Shown here: one piece after another, positions 1 to 10,753 of the stretch
Position numbering within the stretch: the first letter of the stretch is position 1
How the letters are laid out: each line of letters begins with the position of its first letter
NCBI GenBank assembly: GCA_030068075.1
Contig: CM057833.1
Span: forward strand, 45,961,587 to 46,025,586
DNA: 64,000 bases
Reading direction: 5' to 3'
DNA from: Paguma larvata
Lineage: Eukaryota > Chordata > Mammalia > Carnivora > Viverridae
The notes under the pieces: generated by a model
Databases searched by the model: none
What the model saw: only the letters and a program-made list of their open reading frames with translations
What the model was told of the DNA's origin: nothing
Made by a program: the position numbers and the translations under genes

Positions 1-93
1 GGGCCCAGCCCAACTTGTAAAAGGAGGACAAAGACGTCCCCACAGGACAGACCCTAGCAGTGTCGAAAGCGAGGACTCCTCCGACCGGCCTTT

Positions 94-105
94 TGCGCAA
101 GCGCA
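94..105. promoter_or_regulatory. NRF1-like palindromic site
   Basis: TGCGCAAGCGCA is one base from the NRF1 consensus YGCGCAYGCGCR. NRF1 controls many nuclear genes for mitochondrial proteins, which fits the proposed OMA1 promoter. Confidence 0.45.
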
Positions 106-132
106 TACCCTATCCAGAAGCCCCGCCTCCTT

Positions 133-140
133 ACTTCCTG
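133..140 (-). promoter_or_regulatory. ETS-family site
   Basis: ACTTCCTG on plus reads CAGGAAGT on minus, a good ETS/GABP core 28 bases from the NRF1-like site. Paired NRF1 and GABP sites are typical of mitochondrial-function promoters. Confidence 0.35.
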
Positions 141-414
141 CCCTCTGCCCGGTCCTTGGCGCCTTTTGCTCCGCCCATAGCGGGCACTCCACACACCCGC
201 CCATAATCGTCCTTCCCGCCGGCCGCCGACCGGGAGCCGACCGTGGCTCTCTCACGCCCCCGTGTGGCCAGATGAGGGACGTGGCTGCGGGCTGGGCTGT
301 TCGGCACTTCTTCACTTATGTCTTTGGAACCTGATTGGGGCCCTCTAAAGAATGATCCAGGCAAGGCTGTGACCGCTGAAGATTCTAAGGCAGTACTGGC
401 CGAAAGGAAAGAGA

Positions 415-433
415 TTCTAGAAGGTTTCTAGAA
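415..433. promoter_or_regulatory. Heat-shock-element-like double inverted pair
   Basis: Two perfect TTCTAGAA units (415-422 and 426-433) are separated by 3 bases. HSF1 sites are alternating TTC/GAA units with 2-base gaps; each pair fits but the gap between pairs is one base too long. The rest of 331-630 shows nothing recognisable. Confidence 0.25.
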
Positions 434-639
434 CCCAAAGACTAGAGTTTCTTGGTTTTGAAGTTGCGCTGATAGGAGTAGTCCTCGGAGCGTGAGAATT
501 CTGCTTTCACATGACTTTCTGGAATGGCACATTTTAAGAAAAATGAAGTATAACCGGAAGCGTCCAGAAGTTAGTTGAAAATAGCTGGCTACAAAACAAT
601 GGGTATGGTATGTTTCATTTATGCCACCAAAAAATATCT

Positions 640-775
640 ATCCAGCACCAAGTGCATTCTAGGTGCCAGGAATACAGCCGTGAACATGATAAAATCATGA
701 CTTTTCATGGAGCTTGTATCACAGTGAGGGAATCTAGGCAATAAGCAAGCAAACAAGCGACTAAACATGGTATCA
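640..775 (-). repeat. L2 LINE 3'-end fragment
   Basis: Diverged match to the reverse complement of the L2 3' end: last-cytosine-rich 'gtgccagg...' block, then 'catggagctt' followed by a purine-rich run. Confidence 0.45.
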
Positions 776-792
776 AAGAGTGGTATGATTCT

Positions 793-1022
793 TTTTATTT
801 TTATTTATTTATTTATTTTTAATATTTATTTACTTTTGACAGAGAAACAGAGTGTGAGCAGGGGAGGGGCAGAGAAAGAGGGAGACACAGAATCTGAAGC
901 GGGCTCCAGGCTCTGAGCTCTCAGCACAGAGCCTGATGCGGGGCTTGAACTCACAAACTGTGAGATCATGACCTGAGCCAAAGTCGGTGCTTAACCGACT
1001 GGGCCAACCAGGCGCCCCCGTT
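793..1022 (-). mobile_element. Felid CAN-SINE (SINEC_Fc type), minus
   Basis: T-rich tail at left, GA-rich tract, SINE body, tRNA-like head at right ending 'ccaggcgccccc'. The 7-base TSD tgattct occurs at 786-792 and 1023-1029. Confidence 0.9.
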
Positions 1023-1184
1023 TGATTCTATACTAGTTTGTTATATTTATATTCTATGCACAATGAAAAACATCTTAAAAGTTATAAACACTGTGAACAA
1101 TTTTACGTATCACTTTTACAGGATATAAGCAATGTTTTCTTTTACCTTACTTATTTGTGTTTTATAATTTGCCTTTTACTTTGA

Positions 1185-2010
1185 AGAAACTATCCTGGCA
1201 GATCCCTGCCCACTGGTTCCCTAAAAACTGAGGTGACAGGTCCCTGAATCTTCGTGGGTTTATCTGAAATGCGTGTGTCTCACCAAGGTCTCCAGTGTAC
1301 TAGCCATCTCTTGCTCAGCATGTCTGATTGGCATGCTGTTATCAATATAACACATAGGGTGGGGTTCTCTGGGATTCCAAGTGGTCCTGATCCTTTTGGA
1401 CTACATTATGACAGATGATCGCAGAGATGGCACAATGGCTATAATCAGGTCTACTACATGATTCAATCAGCAGTTGTCTATAAACCATTCTCCTGGTTTC
1501 TGAAGCAGCCAGACAGGCAAATTAAATGGAGATATGACAGGGACAACTACTCTGTATCCATTAGGTCTTTAATGGTGGCGCTAATCTCTACCATCGTCAT
1601 TCTAGCCCCTTGGATGAAATATTGGTTCTTATTTATTATCTCAACTCAGTAAGGAAGGGACAGTTTTAGTGGCTTTCCTTGGTCTTCCTCACCATGAGAA
1701 CTCAAGGCCAACGACCTAATGTGGAACTTGCTCTCACTGTATACTCCCCAGTATGCACTCAGGGACTGAGGAAAAACTAGTGGATAGGTCCATGCTCCCA
1801 TGGACTCTTTGTAAGCTGGATATTATCCAGATCTGTGCTCATTGCCTGACCCCCATAAGTCCCCACCCTTACAGAGGGGCCACGATAACGCTTTGAGTTT
1901 CTGGGTAACAAGATCCTCTCAGACCCTACAAAATTTCTGGGTATTTCTGGGTAATTGGCTGTGAAACTGGTCATAGGCCAGAGAGTAATCATTTGCAGTA
2001 ATATCTGTCT
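1185..2010 (-). mobile_element. Fossil ERV-L-type pol relic
   Basis: Read on minus, this stretch resembles the degenerate internal (pol) region of ERV-L elements scattered through placental genomes. It is broken by many stops and frameshifts; the longest open stretches are 64-71 codons, and no functional protein is possible. No flanking LTR pair is seen. Family assignment is by eye. Confidence 0.4.
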
Positions 2011-2122
2011 CTGTGTTGCAGGGTTTTTTTTCCTAGGGATCCAACCACCTCTTCAGTCCATGGATTCTGTGGTCCGGGTCTGAAGACTGACTCAGATCTG
2101 AGAACTGTACAAGACGCACGAC

Positions 2123-2145
2123 TTTTTTTTTTTTTTTTTTTTTTT
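2123..2145 (+). repeat. Poly(T) tract, 23 bases
   Basis: Uninterrupted T run, possibly the orphan A-tail of a lost retroposon. No SINE body is attached. Confidence 0.85.
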
Positions 2146-2149
2146 AAGG

Positions 2150-2744
2150 CAACCACCCTCAGACTCCTGTTCCGCCATTCTTACCTTCTTCTGGTTGTAG
2201 ATATCAAGCAGCACCCTCTTGGCTGCCCATCTATTTTTCCCCTATGGACACCTTGTACTATTAAATATCTTCAGAGCACCTGAGGATCAAGTACCTGTGC
2301 AGCCCCTCTTAACTTGCCAGCTATTGTAGTAATTACAGCCTCTAGGCTTCTGGTGGTTAAAGTCACCACCTGGCCTCTGTTGCTTCAGGATGCTGTCATT
2401 ACCCTAGAGATTTCCGAGTCCTGCCCTGTGATTGCTTCTCTTCCCATCATCCCTGGCCTGCAGAGGAGAGCTCCCTCTGAATTTCTTAGTGACGCTGGTA
2501 TTTCTCTCGCTAGTGCATTTCCCACTGCCGGTGAGTATGGCCTGTCCTTTGGGCCTCCTGCGGAGCGTAACCATCTGTCTGACCTTCCGACTCCACACAG
2601 TAAATCCTTTGAGCAAGCCCACTTCCCTTAGGACCTTCTTTGCTCCTCTACAGTCCGCTAGGGCAATTCAGCTGCATTCCTCCCTGGAGACTTCCCTGGC
2701 CTCATCCAGAAATATGCCTTCTCCCCAGGAAACAGCATGCATTC
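2150..2744. other. No gene; possible LTR-retroposon remnant
   Basis: Moderately GC-rich sequence with overlapping 105-codon ORFs at 2314-2631 and 2432-2749 whose translations look random. It may be a further retroviral relic next to the ERV-L piece, but I cannot assign a family. Confidence 0.2.
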
Positions 2745-2754
2745 AGTGACTGAT

Positions 2755-2794
2755 GTTTTTTCTTTTAATTTTTTTTTATTTTTCCTTTCCTGTT

Positions 2795-2825
<31 letters not shown>

Positions 2826-2954
2826 ATCTCAAGCAGGCTGTATACTCAGCATGGAGCCCAACGTGAAGCTCCATCCCACACCCCTGGCTGGGATCATGAC
2901 CTGAGCTGAAATCAAAAGTTGGGTGTTAACCAACTAAGACACCCAAGCATCCCC
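2755..2954 (-). mobile_element. CAN-SINE, older copy, minus
   Basis: T-rich tail, (GA)n tract and SINE body, diverged. TSD agtgactgat / agcgactgat at 2745-2754 and 2955-2964. Confidence 0.85.
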
Positions 2955-2964
2955 AGCGACTGAT

Positions 2965-4015
2965 AAGTTAGGATTTACAAAGGCCTGGCTCCTGTGCCTC
3001 AATTGAGGACAACCCTGTAAGGCCACCCCAGCTCCAGAGCTCTCCGTAGGATTGGTAAGAAGCACCACCTCTCCCTTTGCCCAAGTCTGTGTCCCTTACT
3101 CACTTATAGGTGTTGTCCCTGAGGACCACTCCACCACACCCCAAAAACCCTGAGCACAGAGACTCCTCTCCGAGTCTGTTTCCAGGGAACCCAACCCGAG
3201 GTAACTCAGGTTTTCTCCAGATGTGGAAGCTGCTTGGTTACAGAAGGACTTTCATTTACACCTCCCAGAGGAAGCACCCGAAGCTGAATACTGAGTAACT
3301 CTGAAGAACTGTGAGGCCTAGCTTGTTTTAGAACCGGGTGTAGACAGAAGCTGAACAGACAACACAATTCTCTGCTGATCTCAGTTCAGGCTGAGAGCCA
3401 CATGAGGTGGCCACAGGATTTGATGAGGGTCACAAATTTGGTAGGCTGCAATGGACAGGTGCTACCTTGACTGAAGTGGCCTTTCATTTTTCTTGAACGT
3501 GTGCCAGGCATGACTCTTCCAAATGTTGGAAATGACTGGTTCTGGGTCTGAAATCACCGGATATGGACAACTGCCTCTTCTCCTCCAACAAAAACTAGCT
3601 CAACATTTTCTTCATCTATGAGCTTGACTGACTCTACTTTCTTCTTCTGTCAGCCCAGACTTTCTTCCCACACAGCATGATCAGACATATCTTTAATTTC
3701 TTTTCCTTTTTTTTTTTTTTTTGGCTTGAAAAGAGTGGCCACACCAAGTTGTAGTGTGTTATTTTCATAAATTGCCACCTGGATTGTTATGCTCTAGCTC
3801 GCTGGATGGTCTCCCTGCCTTCACCTCATTACTCTTGTCTAACCAGGAGCCACCTGGACCCAGGTCCTGAAGCTGGAGCCTAGATGATCCAATGTGGGTC
3901 AACAACTCCAAGGCCATGGCTTTGACACGTCCTTGCTCGCTCCCCCGCGATGCTTCCAGAGATTCCAGCTGAGCACTTTTCTAAGAGTCCGCACAAACTA
4001 TTACTCCTTTATTGC
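2965..4015. other. No gene recognised
   Basis: Unique-looking or strongly decayed sequence. It contains a T tract near 3709-3722 and an LTR-end-like segment near 3110-3200. ORFs are short and unrecognisable. Confidence 0.3.
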
Positions 4016-4029
4016 AAAAGTAAACTATT

Positions 4030-4231
4030 TTTAAAAAATATTTATTTTTGAGAGAGAGTGAGACAGAGTGCAAGTTGGGTAGGGGCAGAGAGAGAGAGAC
4101 ACCAAATCTGAAGCAGGCTCCAGGCTCTGAGCTCTGAGCAGAGCCTGACGCGGGGCTTGAACCCACAAACTGTGAGATCATGACCTGAGCCAAAGTCAGA
4201 CACTTCACCGATTGAGCCGCCCAGGTGCCCC
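4030..4231 (-). mobile_element. CAN-SINE (SINEC_Fc type), minus
   Basis: Complete copy. A 14-base TSD with one mismatch flanks it: 4016-4029 and 4232-4245 (aaaag[t/g]aaactatt). Confidence 0.9.
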
Positions 4232-4289
4232 AAAAGGAAACTATTAATACCAAGAAAAATAAAACAGAGAAAAGTACCCTTAACTCACT

Positions 4290-5390
4290 ACCCAAAGATA
4301 ATTAATCAGTGTTAACATTTGGATATGCCGCCCTTTTGAAAGTCAAGATTAAAATTACTTTAAATATTTAAAACTTTGATAGGATGGAAGGTTTTTCACT
4401 GTTCTTTTAATGTGCATTCCTTTGATTCCTAACTATATAAACATTTTTCCATGCTAATATGCTGTTCAGATTTCTTCTTTGGCTAATCTCCTGTCCATGC
4501 CCTTAACCCATTTTTCTATAAAATATCCTTTTTAACTTATTGTCTTATTAAAGTACTTTACATAGTTAAGAATTGTCTGCCGTCTGTATAATAAACATTT
4601 CCCCTGCTTGACATTTGTCTTTCAACCTTGTTAATTCACATATGCAGATATACGTACTTTAAAAAATTTTGATATATACAAATCTCTCTGTCTTTTTATG
4701 GTGGTTTCTGCCTTTGAGATTTATTTAATCTGTCTCAAGCCCAAGATTATATATTTACCAACGTTATCTTCTGGTATTTGAGTTTGTTCTTTCTTAAATC
4801 TTTATAAGGAATTTATTTCAGTATAAGATCAGACAGAAGAACATAACCTAAAATATTTTCTGAATTGTCAGGCCAAGGAGCTTTTACAAAAGACACATGC
4901 AGGTGCTGTACGCATGGTAAGGAGCACCAAGGTAACTGCTGTCCCAACAGTTTACTGAATAACCCATCTTGTCCTGACTGACTTGAAGCATCACTTTTGC
5001 CATAAACTAAATTCTTTGCTTCTGGGCTTTTCTCTTTTGTTCCTTTTTCTGTCTCTTCTGGCACTAGTGCATGGTTCTAATTTTACAACATAGATTTTAT
5101 TTTCAAATATTTCCTGGCTCTTCCTAATACACTCGACCTTCGGGATGGATTTTAGAATAACTTGTCAAGTCCTCCCCACCAAAAAGTGCACTGGGATTTT
5201 AATTCTGTTATTGCTGTTTTTAAACTAAGATTAATTTTGAGGAATTTTATACTTTTGCAAGGTTGACTCTATCAATCCAAGAAACTTGACATGTGTCTCC
5301 ATTTACCCAGGTCTTCTTTTATGTCCCTCCGTAAAGTTTTACGGTTTTCTTATATGGGTCAAAGCAGTATACTTTTTAAAGGAACTATAA
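4290..5390 (+). mobile_element. Old L1 (L1M) 3' fragments
   Basis: AT-rich DNA with the old-L1 pattern of '...tgcccttaacccatttttctat...' near 4500 and '...ccatttacccaggtcttcttt...' near 5305. Heavily decayed, with no intact ORF2. Internal limits are uncertain. Confidence 0.5.
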
Positions 5391-5394
5391 ACCT

Positions 5395-5480
5395 TGCCTT
5401 CTTAGGATTACAAAATCTCTGAACTGGAAGGGACTTAAACACCATCTTTTCACCCCACCCAGTCTGTTGCTGAGCCCACC
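5395..5480 (-). repeat. MIR3-like fragment
   Basis: The 'ctctgaactggaagggactt' block matches the reverse complement of the MIR3 3' part. It appears to interrupt the L1M stretch. Confidence 0.35.
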
Positions 5481-5760
5481 TCTCAAACACTGTATTTTCA
5501 CGGTGTTTTTTAAATATGGTGACATCATATTATATGTATTCTCTGTGACTTCTAGTTTATCACTTGAAAAAGAGGTCTTGGAAAAAGTTCTGATCAATGT
5601 AAATAGATGGCCTTAATCCTTTTTAATCACTGCATGGTGTTCTATGGAAAGAAATGGTATTTCATCATTTAATTTATCACCCGCCTGCCCCTCGACATTT
5701 AAGCTATTTCTGTCATTTCTCTGTTACAAATAACTCAGCTTACAACCTTGAACCCTAACT
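5481..5760 (+). mobile_element. Old L1M fragment
   Basis: Matches the L1M pattern 'actgcatggtgttctatgg ... tcatttaatttatc ... ttaagctatttctg'. Diverged. Confidence 0.4.
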
Positions 5761-5827
5761 AAAATCAAAGTCTGCAGATCCTAAAGCACAAGACCAGTGC
5801 CTGCAAAGTACCCCCTCCTCAAAATCA

Positions 5828-5841
5828 CCACTAGGTGGCAC
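5828..5841 (+). promoter_or_regulatory. CTCF-motif match, forward orientation
   Basis: CCACTAGGTGGCAC fits the CTCF core CCASYAGRKGGCRC at every position, on the plus strand. It lies outside recognised SINEs. It points toward TACSTD2 and is convergent with the minus-strand motif at 60213. Binding is inferred from sequence only. Confidence 0.5.
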
Positions 5842-5879
5842 AACCCCTGTTCAAAGAAAGTGACTTTCCTACGTCCTTA

Positions 5880-6030
5880 GATTCTGTTCAACAAACACTT
5901 ATTGAACATGCATTATACAGTAGGCACTGGAATTTTTTTAATACACTAATTTCTATAAAACAAAGAAGTTCATTAACTCAAAACCACTTATGGAACGCGC
6001 ACTGTGTGCCCAGCGCTGTGTTTGTCTGAG
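5880..6030 (-). repeat. L2 LINE fragments
   Basis: Two 'cttattgaacatgcatta...aggcactgg'-type blocks, typical of reversed L2 3' ends. Confidence 0.35.
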
Positions 6031-7133
6031 GAGTCTAGGGAAAATTAACAATCCCCTGCTGTTCTTCTAAACTCCAGCAACCTTTGAAATAAAACAGGAG
6101 TCGTTACAACACGGTACCCACTTATTTATAAGCCCCAGGTGAGTCCACACAGTAGGCCATGAGACCAGGACAGCAGATTCTCAAATAATTTGGACAATCA
6201 CTTAAATGTGTCATGAGATTTCCACTTACCTTCCCAGGCTCTTGCACATGCCATTTTCCCTGTGTGGAACGCTGTCTAATTTGGTGTTCCTTCAGAAGGA
6301 CACCCTGAGACAAGGAATGAAATGCAATCATTCATTTGGGAAATGATCCCAGGAAGCACCAGTTGGGGAGCAGAGAAGTGAGACAGGGAAGGAAAGGAAG
6401 CCAATAAATGATGCATTAACAAACTAGTTACAACTGGGGGCAGATGGAGTGAGTCCCTTTGATGAATGTGGGAAGACCACGTAACACACACCTCAGAGTT
6501 TCCAAACAGAAGGATGAAGTTGCTGGTCTATTTATCCACTAACTCCAGCTACGCATTGGTTGAGGGCTGTCCTGGGGATGATTAATTCTCTAGCACTTCC
6601 AGCCTCCTTCATGTGCTCCGAGGCGCTAAGAAAAAGTCTCCAGCAAAGGGATTCACACACTGACAGCTGCAAGTTGGACGAGCATGTGCAGAAATATGGG
6701 CCAGGCACCAACACACTGGAAGGTATGTGTGGGCACCAGTATGCCTTTTCTACTGTCACCTGGCTAATTTATTCTTCAAAATACAGGGCAGAAATCACCC
6801 ACTCTGGCAAGTCTTGTATGCATCTGCACCAGGCCTGGTGACTTGTCCCTCTTTGTGCACCTGGAGTACTTGGTGTTTATGTCATTCCTACTAAAAGACT
6901 GTAAGTGCTCTGAGACCCAGGTCGGCCTCACTCCAAATCCCAGAACAAAATCACTTACATGCTTCCATACAAGTGAGCTTGTAGATCCACTACTCCAATC
7001 TCTGCCTCTGTCTCCATGTCACGATCTGCTCTTTGTTTCTGTGTGTCCACTCTTTTTATAAGGACACTCTTTTTATAAGAGTCATTAAATTGGGGGCCCA
7101 CCCTAAATCCAGAATGATCTCCTCTCAAGAGCT
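6031..7133. other. No gene recognised
   Basis: ORFs of 69-93 codons on both strands overlap each other and look random. A block near 6330-6440 ('gcaccagttggggagcagag...') resembles a dispersed repeat I cannot name. Confidence 0.3.
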
Positions 7134-7141
7134 TCAGCTTA

Positions 7142-7341
7142 GGGGCACCTGGTTGGCTCAGTTGGTTAAGTATCCAATTCTTGATTTCAGCTCAGGTCAT
7201 TATCTCAGGGTCCTGAGATTGCACCTTGTGTCAGGCTCTGTGCTGGGCATGGAACCTGCTTAAGATTCTCTCTCTCTCCCTCTGCTCCTCTTCCCCACTT
7301 ACACGCTCTCTCTATAAATAAATAAATAAATAAATAAATAC
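7142..7341 (+). mobile_element. CAN-SINE, older subtype, plus
   Basis: Head 'ggggcacctggttggctcag', a CT-rich tract and an (AAAT)n tail. It carries 'gctgggcatggaacctgc' instead of the cat-specific 'agctcagagcctgg', so it is an older carnivore subtype. TSD tcagctta at 7134-7141 and 7344-7351. Confidence 0.88.
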
Positions 7342-7379
7342 CATCAGCTTAATTAACAACTACAACAATTCTATTTCCA

Positions 7380-7690
7380 AAGGAAAGTTAAAGAAGATAA
7401 CATTCCTTTGTGGCCCTTGAATTAGGAGAATATAGGACTGGAACTATTGGTGGCCATCTTGCCCATGATGTAGACAAAGCTGGCCTAAAAAAAATAAAGC
7501 CAACCCAAAAGCAGAATAAAGATATGAAGAGAGAAACAGAAACCTGACATTATTTGAACCCTGGGATCCAGCCATACCTGAAGCTAACCTCGCCCCTTTT
7601 CACTTTCCAGTTACGAGTCAACAAATTTCTTTTGCTTAAACTAGTTTGAGTTGTTAACACTTGCAACTGAAACAGTCCTTGCTGATACAC
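7380..7690 (+). mobile_element. Possible LTR-retroposon 3' remnant
   Basis: The segment 'gagtcaacaaatttcttttgcttaaactagtttgag' near 7614-7650 resembles the end of old LTR elements. Low confidence. Confidence 0.25.
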
Positions 7691-7990
7691 TCCAGTGTTA
7701 CACATCTGCTTTCCTCCTCCATCCATTTTCCTTTCCTCTTGTTCTCATACCTGACAAATCCCTATTTATCCTCGGGTCTCAGTTCAGATGTAACTTCCTC
7801 AAGCAGACCTTCCCTACACTGATAGTCACCTCCACCTCTCATTCCATCAGTTTTCCCTAACGGATGTTGTCATAGCCCTGTCCTCCTGTCTCATAATAAT
7901 TATCCCACATTACTGCAATTACTTGTTTAATTGATCCTCCTGTCCCCAAATCACTAATGCAACATAGTGATGAAATACAGTAAGTGACTA
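7690..7990 (+). repeat. L2 LINE 3' fragment
   Basis: Follows the L2 3'-end order: 'tcagttcagatgtaacttcc...cagaccttccct...' and a T-rich later part. Diverged. Confidence 0.5.
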
Positions 7991-8880
7991 CTGTCTATTC
8001 ATTCTATTCATTCACAACTTAGAATCTTTTTTTTTTTTTAGAAAAGTATAGTAAACGATGACCAAGTATAACTGTTTCTATGTGGCTACTAGACGGTTGT
8101 TTAATATGTCTTGATTAAGTTTTAGCATAAAAGCTACTAATTGCTTTTACTTAGGATTTCTTAATGAAATAATAATAATACATTTTTAAAACTCCCCAGG
8201 CTGGTCAAAGAGAACAATTTGAAGAGGGTAATTATACTCATGAAGAATGAAAATTATTGTTTTAATAGTATTTAGTGGTCTGATTAGACTAAAGAAAGAA
8301 CCCAGTTTGCCAGTTCTTTAAGCGTTATCTGAAGATCTGAATTAAAGTCTAAATAATATATCACCACAAACTGCCCTTCTTTTAAATAAAATTTTTGGGG
8401 ATTTTTTTTTCCTGATAATTAAAACCAGTTATAATCATTGTGGGAAACTTAGGAAATACGTAAAAGCATAGTTGGAGACAATAGAAAGCTCTATGAACCC
8501 CACTGATGAATATTTGCATTTTATTTCTGTGTGCATCTATAACCAGCTTGGATCCTGACTCTTATGCCCAAGGACGCTCCTGTTCCTACCTTACACTCCT
8601 CTGGGTTCCTGACAGCACCTCTCATGTTCCTTTATCCCACAGAAACAAAGAAATGCGTTTTCCTTCTCGATTTCCACACCAGCGACACTGCCCATACAGC
8701 ACACTTGTGTGGCGAACTTGTATTGAAAATCTGGCGGTTAAGGCAAGGAGGAAATTCACACCCCAGGTCCAAATGCATCATTCATGCATTCAGCAGAAAT
8801 AGCCTTTTAAAAAAATGGAATATTAGAATTCCCTTTTCTCAGTCAAGTCACACACTAGGGAATCTGTACTGAGTTAAACA
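7991..8880. other. AT-rich DNA, no gene
   Basis: A poly(T) run near 8028-8039, AAT repeats near 8168-8182 and a weak L1M-like segment near 8385-8500. Overlapping ORFs of 98 and 102 codons (8506-8872) are not recognisable. Confidence 0.3.
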
Positions 8881-8886
8881 GTATTG

Positions 8887-8908
8887 CCCATCCCCCACCC
8901 CCGCCCCC
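8887..8908 (-). other. G-quadruplex-capable tract (minus strand)
   Basis: Plus-strand C runs of 3, 5, 5 and 5 bases are split by loops of 2, 1 and 1 bases, so the minus strand can form a tight G4. It lies immediately left of a MaLR LTR. Confidence 0.6.
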
Positions 8909-8914
8909 ATCCAA

Positions 8915-9325
8915 AATCATGTCCACCTGGAACCTGTAAATGTGACCTTATTAGGAAAGAGGGTCTTTGTAAATGTAATTAAGTCAAGATGAGGTTTCAC
9001 TAGGTTAACGTGGGTCCTAATCCAAGGGCTGGTGTTTTACAAGAAGAAGGAAATTGGAAATTGGAAATTGGAAAGAAGGAAATTGCCACCTCAGGAAGGA
9101 GGCAGAGATTGCAATTTTTAGCCAAAGCCAGGGAACACCAGGGACTACCTTGCAACCACTGCAAGCTAGAGAATGCTTCCCTAGAGCCTTCAGAGAGACC
9201 ACCACCCTGCTGACACCTTGACTCTGAACTTCAAATCTCCAGAGCTGTAAGAAACTGTTTTCAGTTATTCGAAGCCACCGAATTTGTTGTGCTTCATCAT
9301 GGCAGCTCCAGGAAACTAATAGAAG
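8915..9325 (+). mobile_element. MaLR LTR (MLT1 type), plus
   Basis: The order of blocks matches MLT1: 'tgtgaccttattaggaaagagggtctttg', 'aattaagtcaagatgagg', 'ctgacaccttgactctgaactt', 'agctgtaagaaactg', ending 'ggaaactaatag'. A short (ggaaatt)n tandem at about 9047-9072 lies inside. No internal region is attached, so it is a solo LTR relic. Confidence 0.75.
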
Positions 9326-9734
9326 CTCCAACCCCCTGCTAAGTGATCCTTCCTTTTCCTCCCCTGCCCAGAGTCCGCAATGCCAAAAAAAATTCCTTTT
9401 TCTTGATGCAGAGCAATTTAGGTTCTTTTGCTCCTCCCCCAAGTAAGGGGCCCTCTCTTTGCATATCCAAAGGCCCATTCTTGGCTTCCACTAAAGGCAA
9501 GCGGCCAGGGAGGGCTCCCCTTTCTTCTGCCTCAGCGGGCTATTCAGAGAAAACTGAGTGAGCAAAGGTTGATCCCTACGATGATAAAAATTATACATTC
9601 TGAAGATTAAAAAAAAATAAAAGAAGAAGGGAAAAAGGAAAAGGAAAGCAGTTATGGTCGGCTTTGATGTAAAATAGCAAATTATGCATTTAATGTAACA
9701 AACCTCATTTTTCTTTTTTTTTTAAATAGAGTGG
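9326..9734. other. No gene recognised
   Basis: Short random ORFs (60-72 codons), an A-rich purine tract at about 9608-9650 and a T run at 9715-9723. Confidence 0.3.
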
Positions 9735-9922
9735 GGGTCACCTGGGTGACTCAGTCATTTGCGTTTCTCCTGTTAGCTCAGGTCATGATCTCACAGTTCG
9801 CAGCTTCCAGCCCCGTGTTGGGCTCTATGCTGTCAGCTCAGAGCCTGGAGCCTGCTTCGGATTCTGTGTCTCCTCTCTCTCTCAAAAATAAATAAACATT
9901 TAAAAAAATTTTTTTAATTAAA
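9735..9922 (+). mobile_element. CAN-SINE (SINEC_Fc type), plus
   Basis: Complete head-to-tail copy with a shortened CT tract. The flanks share 'aaat[a/g]gagtggg' at about 9723-9735 and 9925-9937. Confidence 0.88.
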
Positions 9923-9989
9923 TAAAATGGAGTGGGATCATTATATAATTTTGTTATTCTTCCCTGGCCCCATATTAGAAAGTCCTCAA

Positions 9990-10275
9990 GGGTCATACTA
10001 TAATTTATACAGATTCACAATCCCTTATCTTCAAATCCAAATTGCTCTGAAAACCAAATGCTGTTTTGAAAGTTTGGTGCCAGCTCACATGGCAGTAAAG
10101 CTGACCTGAAGTGGCCTGCAGCTACTTACGGTCTATTTATACCAATTAGTGTGACTATAAATAAGTTGCATGGCAGAAACCTGTATGTGTTGAGAATGCT
10201 GCCACAGACCCTACTGAGGGGACTAGATACCATGTACCAAGTTCTCCTTCTAAAAATCCAAAATTCTGAATTGGG
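9990..10275. mobile_element. Possible DNA-transposon fossil
   Basis: Ends resemble each other as an inverted pair: 'cacaatcccttatcttcaaatccaaa' near 10017 and 'tctaaaaatccaaaattctgaattgg' near 10249. This is the 'aaatccaaaa' style of an old non-autonomous DNA element. Tentative. Confidence 0.25.
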
Positions 10276-10279
10276 CAAC

Positions 10280-10637
10280 ATTCTCTTGAGGAGTTGTGGA
10301 CTCATATAACCATTCCCTTGTTGTTGGATATTTGGGCTCCTTTCAGCGTTTTGCTATTGTAAGTTTTCTGCTGCAGGAGACAGGTCTTATCTGTGAACCT
10401 TTGTATGCATCACTAATTATCTCCCCAACATAAATTCTTTGACATGGAATTAGGAAATCAAAGAAAATAAACATTTCTAAGGTCCTTGGTAGATATTACC
10501 AGCTTGTTTTCCAATGAACACATCACTCACTAGCACTGAATAACACCCGTTGTATTAATTTTACAGAGGAGAATTTTTATCCTGAACTGCGGTAATTACT
10601 GATGATGGTTGACATATTTTTAAAAGATGTTTATTAT
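10280..10637 (+). mobile_element. Old L1M 3' fragment (part 1)
   Basis: The pattern 'aaccattcccttgttgttgg...ttttgctattgtaag...' is typical of the 3' part of old L1M elements. It continues after the SINE at 10638-10753. Confidence 0.5.
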
Positions 10638-10753
10638 TGGGGTACCTGGCAGGCTCAGTCAGAGGAGCATGCGACTCAGTATCAGGGTCTTGAGTTCAAA
10701 TTCCCACATTGGGTATAGAGATTACTTAAATAAATAAAACTCAAAAAAAAAAA
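10638..10753 (+). mobile_element. Short CAN-SINE variant, plus
   Basis: A 116-base copy lacking the CT tract: tRNA-like head, 'gggtatagagattacttaaataaataaaac', then an A tail. A perfect 16-base TSD (aaaagatgtttattat) lies at 10622-10637 and 10754-10769. It sits inside L1M. Confidence 0.92.

Larger units (their letters stand above)
1..330 (-). promoter_or_regulatory. OMA1: CpG-rich segment, probable OMA1 5' end/promoter
   Basis: The first 330 bases are GC- and CpG-rich, unlike the AT-rich DNA that follows. They hold an NRF1-like palindrome (94-105), an ETS site (133-140) and GC boxes near 121-130 and 172-178, the mix seen at TATA-less housekeeping promoters of nuclear genes for mitochondrial proteins. 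In human, OMA1 (inner-membrane stress protease) lies next to TACSTD2 on the same strand, with its 5' end facing it at a few tens of kb, so this is where its promoter is expected. No coding exon is visible; a 77-codon minus-strand ORF at 131-364 has no recognisable content. The assignment rests on synteny plus motif content. Confidence 0.45.
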
